Assembly (NCBI GenBank): GCA_000403215.2
Contig: KE159564.1
Location: 157,088-221,087, forward strand
Direction: 5' to 3'
Source of the DNA: Lachnospiraceae bacterium A4
Lineage (GTDB): Bacteria; Bacillota; Clostridia; Lachnospirales; Lachnospiraceae
DNA: 64,000 nucleotides
Within the stretch, counting starts at the first letter, position 1. Every line of letters begins with the position of its first letter. This document shows positions 60,750 to 64,000 of the stretch, piece by piece. A model generated the notes under the pieces. It was not told the origin of the DNA. It searched no databases and saw only the letters and a list, made by a program, of their open reading frames with translations. A program made the translations under genes and the position numbers.

Positions 60750-61223
60750 ATGTAGAAATATATGAGCAAAAACGTAGAAAGTTATGAGCAGATTTGTAGG
60801 AATTTATGAGTTACATTGTAGAAAAATGATGGGAATTTCGCAGAAGAAGCGTAGAAACATATGAGCAAAAACGTAGAAAGTTATGAGCAGATTTGTAGGA
60901 ATGCATAACATATGAGCAAAAATGTAGAAATTGTAAAATATGATAGTTAAATTTACTTCGTAGTATGGCTGAGTAGCATAAAAAAGTACCTTTTTGGATA
61001 ATGACATAATATTTTATTACAGTTAAAGATAACATAAATAGAAATACAGGAATACAATATATGATTATATATAAAAAACATGAGTTAAAATGTAGAAAAC
61101 TGAATATTTTAAGTGTAAAAAAGTAGAAAAAAGTTGACGAATGAGATAGTTCATATCTATAATATCATATATATGAGGAAAAAAGTAGTAATACACACAA
61201 ACATATGAGTAAAAAAGTAGAAA
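60739..61223. repeat. Iteron array, probable plasmid replication origin
   Basis: TATGAG-x-AAAxxxGTAGAAA units start at 60739, 60761, 60783 and 60805 with exact 22-bp spacing, then 60860, 60882 and 60911. Looser copies lie at 61079, 61172 and 61204 next to rep. Two pairs (60761/60783 and 60860/60882) are identical, pointing to a block duplication. The surrounding DNA is AT-rich. The arrangement upstream of a Rep_3 initiator is that of a theta-type origin. Confidence 0.9.
61134..61163 (+). promoter_or_regulatory. rep promoter
   Basis: TTGACG (61134-61139), 18 bp, TATAAT (61158-61163), overlapping the last iterons, so Rep binding would repress it. Confidence 0.7.
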
Positions 61224-61237
61224 AGGATTTCAAATAA

Positions 61238-62566
61238 ATGAGTAAAAATACAGAAGAGTATAGTATGAATGACGATAATACAAATCAATTGCCAGAAAAA
61301 TTATATAGTAAATCAAATTACCTTATTTCGAGTATGAGTAGTTCAAATCTTTTGGAAAATCAGTTAATGGCAATATCTCTTCAAAAGATTTTTAATGGTC
61401 AATGGTTTGTTAATTTAGAAACAAATGCAATATGTGTTAATTTGAAAGCAAATGAACTTCGCAAGTTACTAAAGGGAAATTCCGGAAGTTTTTATGCTAG
61501 ACTAAAAAGCACTGCAGAGTCAGTAACAGGAAAAAATGTAGGCTGGGAATCCCCACAAAAAGATTCATTTGATTATATTGCAGTAACTATCAGAATGACA
61601 TATGAAAAAGGTGTATTAACGGTTCAGTATAATGCTGCATTAAGAAATTATCTTACGAATCTTGAAAGAAATTTTACAATACTTAATTTACAAACAATGT
61701 TAAGTTTATCAAGTACATATACATTTCGGTTTTATGAATTGCTGAAAAGTCAAGCGTATTACAGAAGAGGCTCAGATACAAACCATAAAATTAATATTTA
61801 TTATGAGCTGGGAAAATTAAAGTTACAACTTGGTATTATAGATATTAATGACCCCAAAATTAAAGAAAAAATTAAAAAATCAAAAAATCCGGATTACGAA
61901 AAAATTGTTGCAGAATATGAAATAGAGAAAATGGAAGATTGTAATTATGCGCTACGTGCCGAGAAAATAATTTGTAGCGATAAGGGACTATCTAAGGCAG
62001 AGACGAATAAAAGGCTTGCAAGTGTGAAAAAAGAAAAATATCCCGCTTATATGGAATGGTCTGTTTTTAAAAGAGATCTTTTAGATAAAATGATTGAAGA
62101 AATTAATAGTATTGCCAATGATATATTCATTGAATACGACGTTGCTAGGCAGGGACATGGAGGAAAAGTATCAGGAATAAATTTTTATCTGACGATACCA
62201 GAAACAAAGCTGGATAATATAGTGGTGGAAGAAAAAAAATCACTTTCCCCGGAAGAAAAAATGGAATTTTATGAAAAATTACAAGATGAGATTGACTTGC
62301 CGTTGAAAATAAAGGATTTACAAAAAATTTGTGAAACGGCAGACTATGATTTGTTTAGGATAAAAAAGGCATATAATGTTTTGAAATGCTCGGGTAAAGT
62401 TGAAAATATTGTTGGTTTTTTAATAAGCGCCATTAAAAATAATTATGATATAAAAACATATGAAAATAGTAATAGAAAATCTAAAAATAATAAAAATTCG
62501 TTTAATAGGATCATGGAAAATGACTATAATATAAAAAAATTGGAGGAAGAAATACTAGCTAACTAA
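61238..62566 (+). CDS. Rep_3 family replication initiator
   Basis: 442 residues. KSNYLISSMSSSNLLENQLM then LNLQTMLSLSSTYTFRFYEL LKSQAYYRRG are the paired winged-helix signatures of Rep_3 initiators, followed by INIYYELGKLKLQLGI. These proteins bind iterons as monomers to open the origin. The last ~130 residues are an extension rich in Lys and Glu. The start ATGAGTAAAAATACAG itself resembles an iteron. AAAGGA lies about ten bases upstream. A perfect terminator follows. Confidence 0.92.
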   Translation: MSKNTEEYSMNDDNTNQLPEKLYSKSNYLISSMSSSNLLENQLMAISLQKIFNGQWFVNLETNAICVNLKANELRKLLKGNSGSFYARLKSTAESVTGKNVGWESPQKDSFDYIAVTIRMTYEKGVLTVQYNAALRNYLTNLERNFTILNLQTMLSLSSTYTFRFYELLKSQAYYRRGSDTNHKINIYYELGKLKLQLGIIDINDPKIKEKIKKSKNPDYEKIVAEYEIEKMEDCNYALRAEKIICSDKGLSKAETNKRLASVKKEKYPAYMEWSVFKRDLLDKMIEEINSIANDIFIEYDVARQGHGGKVSGINFYLTIPETKLDNIVVEEKKSLSPEEKMEFYEKLQDEIDLPLKIKDLQKICETADYDLFRIKKAYNVLKCSGKVENIVGFLISAIKNNYDIKTYENSNRKSKNNKNSFNRIMENDYNIKKLEEEILAN

Positions 62567-62580
62567 AATCATTAATTATC

Positions 62581-62625
62581 AAAAACTTTTAAAATGCACT
62601 AAAATAGTGCATTTTAAAAGTTTTT
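62581..62625. terminator. rep terminator
   Basis: AAAAACTTTTAAAATGCACTA (first arm, 62581-62601) pairs perfectly with 62605-62625 around three A; the second arm runs into seven T. Confidence 0.88.
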
Positions 62626-62667
62626 TTAATTTATTTTAAAAAAAATGAAAAAAACGTAAAAAATATA

Positions 62668-62696
62668 TTGATTAATTTGTTGATTTTGTATATAAT
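62668..62696 (+). promoter_or_regulatory. Promoter of the ribbon-helix-helix gene
   Basis: TTGATT (62668-62673), 17 bp, TATAAT (62691-62696). Confidence 0.75.
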
Positions 62697-62745
62697 CATG
62701 ACTATGCTTTTTATGGGTATTTATAGATGTAATACATTATTTTAA

Positions 62746-62763
62746 CCATTAATGCATAAATAA
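62746..62763. promoter_or_regulatory. 18-bp motif shared with the DHH-polymerase leader (copy 2)
   Basis: CCATTAATGCATAAATAA, identical to 42995-43012, lies 27 bp before the start of the ribbon-helix-helix gene and downstream of its promoter. A good place for repression. Confidence 0.55.
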
Positions 62764-62789
62764 TATTAAATTGAGGTGAGAAAGCTATT

Positions 62790-63101
62790 ATGGGAAAAGA
62801 AAAATCAATGGAATACAGAGCTAATATAAGAATGACAGAAGATTTGTATAATTCCATAAACTACTGGGCAGATAAAAAGGGAGTAAAAGTCACTGATTAC
62901 ATACGGGATGCGCTTTTGTTACAAATAAAACGCGATAATAAGGATTATGACCTGCCGTCACTGGAGGCACACAGGCTTAACCAGATCATTGATACGCTGG
63001 AAGCAGTATCAGCGAATATGTCCTGCCTGCAGGATATTGTCCAGTCAAATTTTGTTAATCTTATGGCAGTAGCACATGGAACAAATTATCTTATGGACTA
63101 G
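62790..63101 (+). CDS. Ribbon-helix-helix protein, possibly MobC-like
   Basis: 103 residues. MEYRANIRMTEDLYNSINYW ADKKGVKVTDYIRDALLLQI is a ribbon-helix-helix domain; the rest is a helical tail (LNQIIDTLEAVSANMSCLQD). Small proteins of this form either repress their own operon or act as relaxase accessory factors. Its place at the head of a new operon beside the origin fits both. GAGGTGAG lies upstream of ATG. Confidence 0.75.
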   Translation: MGKEKSMEYRANIRMTEDLYNSINYWADKKGVKVTDYIRDALLLQIKRDNKDYDLPSLEAHRLNQIIDTLEAVSANMSCLQDIVQSNFVNLMAVAHGTNYLMD

Positions 63102-63121
63102 AACAGAGGGGGTCTTTGCTA

Positions 63122-63916
63122 ATGCGTTATGACCTTGATGATATGTATGGTATGCTTAATGAATACAAGGAACAGGACGAAAAACATATTAAACAAAAAC
63201 AGAAAAAAGCAAGTCATGATAAAAATACAGTTTTAGAATCACATCTAACTGAAAATTCGGTTCCTGCAAATATTATGTCTGATCAGCAGGAAAATTCCAG
63301 CGTTGAAGAAAGATGTTATAAGGAAAATGATTATAGGGTGGTTATTTCGGAAAATGAAAAGCCTGATCGTAAGAAATCTACTACAAGAACAATGCGCGTT
63401 GCTGATGTTGATTTTAGGAGGGATTCTAATAAAAAGTCATCTGCAGGAGAGACATGTGCCTTACGGGACATTCCTAAGTGTTTGGTCGAAATAGCTAAAA
63501 AAAGTTTTCCGCATACGCCCAACTATATTGCCGTCGCAGCATTTTTGTTTGCTCACAGGGATAAGGAATCAGATGATATTGATTACAGCAGTGTCCCTGA
63601 CAATATCAAAGAACTTGCAAAAACATATGAACGAAGAAATGATGCAATGCGCACATCTGTCGATATAAGACACATTAATGATAATTTAAGAAAACTTAAT
63701 AAAGTCAGTGATGAAGTTATCTTGGCATTATCTTATCTGGTTTATGATGCGAATGGTTTTAGGCGTACAGAGCCGGCTCATCCAGGTGATGTTGACTTTT
63801 ATGATCCGGGAATACAAAAAGTCATAGAGCAGCTTGAACGTATATCTGATAAGTTATGTAATGAACGCAGTTATCAGCAGGGGAAGAAAAAGAATATGTA
63901 TGGTCAGAAAGGATAG
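63122..63916 (+). CDS. Hypothetical protein (264 aa) of a possible mobilisation operon
   Basis: The first ~110 residues are polar and disordered. The C-terminal half is helical: LRDIPKCLVEIAKKSFPHTP NYIAVAAFLFAHRD, then DIRHINDNLRKLNKVSDEVI LALSYLVYD. The ATG at 63122 is chosen (AGAGGGGG nine bases upstream) over a TTG at 63116. It follows the ribbon-helix-helix gene by 20 bp. Unrecognised; gene order hints at a transfer or partition accessory role. Confidence 0.6.
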   Translation: MRYDLDDMYGMLNEYKEQDEKHIKQKQKKASHDKNTVLESHLTENSVPANIMSDQQENSSVEERCYKENDYRVVISENEKPDRKKSTTRTMRVADVDFRRDSNKKSSAGETCALRDIPKCLVEIAKKSFPHTPNYIAVAAFLFAHRDKESDDIDYSSVPDNIKELAKTYERRNDAMRTSVDIRHINDNLRKLNKVSDEVILALSYLVYDANGFRRTEPAHPGDVDFYDPGIQKVIEQLERISDKLCNERSYQQGKKKNMYGQKG

Positions 63917-63920
63917 TTTT

Positions 63921-64000
63921 ATGATTATAGCATCAGGAAAAGAATCTAAAAAGATCAAAGGTATATATGAGCCATTGAATGAGGAGATTGATTTCAAGGC
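63921..64000 (+). CDS. Start of a further gene (cut by window edge)
   Basis: ATG at 63921 with AAAGGA seven bases upstream, four bases after the previous stop; open to the end as MIIASGKESKKIKGIYEPLN. Too short to assign. It continues the same operon. Confidence 0.55.
   Translation, partial: MIIASGKESKKIKGIYEPLNEEIDFK

Noticed and set aside
60739-60931. Regular direct repeats suggesting a CRISPR array
   Set aside because: Units are contiguous 22-mers without unique spacers and lie beside a Rep_3 initiator, so they are iterons. No Cas gene is present.
1-64000. tRNA or rRNA genes
   Set aside because: No cloverleaf-like or rRNA-like sequence was recognised on either strand; a tRNA scan would be needed to be certain.

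Overview
The window looks like part of a large, low-GC plasmid from a gut Firmicute, most likely Lachnospiraceae. The case for a plasmid is an iteron origin with a Rep_3-type initiator at 60.7-62.6 kb, a ParA/ParB operon with candidate parS palindromes, a second actin-type (ParR/ParM-like) partition locus, and a DUF3560 gene. The Lachnospiraceae guess rests on strong AGGAGG-type ribosome sites, two DUF5688 paralogues and the mix of IS66, IS110, IS1182 and Rpn-type elements. It is inference; no rRNA or tRNA gene was seen.

Layout. 0-5.7 kb is accessory: the tail of an IS630-type transposase, a PIN-domain toxin/antitoxin pair, and two related IS66-type elements placed head to head. 6.0-9.0 kb holds a two-gene CBASS anti-phage operon (CD-NTase plus a membrane-anchored NUDIX-like effector) and a stub of a large serine recombinase. 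9.1-31.8 kb is a long block read almost entirely on the minus strand. It encodes a sigma-region-4/alpha-CTD-like regulator, a DUF1173-like protein, an AAA/PD-(D/E)XK protein, an archaeo-eukaryotic-type primase, a MazF-like toxin, a UvrD-type helicase, a two-AAA Clp ATPase, a VWA protein, a MoxR ATPase, a membrane thioredoxin-like protein, a repeat-tailed protein, a LysM protein (plus strand), ClpP, an SNF2 helicase and small unknowns. 32-43 kb holds an XRE regulator (plus strand), unknowns, an NAD+-dependent DNA ligase, an IS4-type element with a visible 5-bp target duplication, a divergent family-B-like DNA polymerase and a DHH/RecJ-like phosphoesterase.

43-50 kb is a patchwork: a repeat-rich 870-bp leader, small Cys-rich and acidic proteins, a decayed group II intron, a sigma-like factor, and an IS110 element inserted directly behind an Rpn-type nuclease gene. 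50-57.7 kb holds a DUF5688 protein, two SSB-like paralogues, the ParR/ParM-like operon, a SLOG protein, a second LysM protein, an Api92-like protein and a PAPS-reductase-like enzyme with an internal duplication. 57.7-64 kb is the maintenance end: palindromes, an IS1182 remnant, parAB, iterons, rep, a ribbon-helix-helix protein and the start of what may be a mobilisation operon.

Taken together, the plasmid seems to carry much of its own DNA-handling set (primase, polymerase, ligase, two SSB-like proteins, RecJ-like nuclease, two helicases). It also carries its own Clp protease: the Clp-type ATPase has an IGI tripeptide where ClpA has its ClpP-docking IGL loop, and a ClpP gene lies 6 kb away. 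Three unexplained items deserve most attention: the Clp/VWA/Cys-rich/MoxR cluster, the TGTAACAG-rich leader upstream of the polymerase operon, and an 18-bp motif shared between that leader and the promoter of the ribbon-helix-helix gene.
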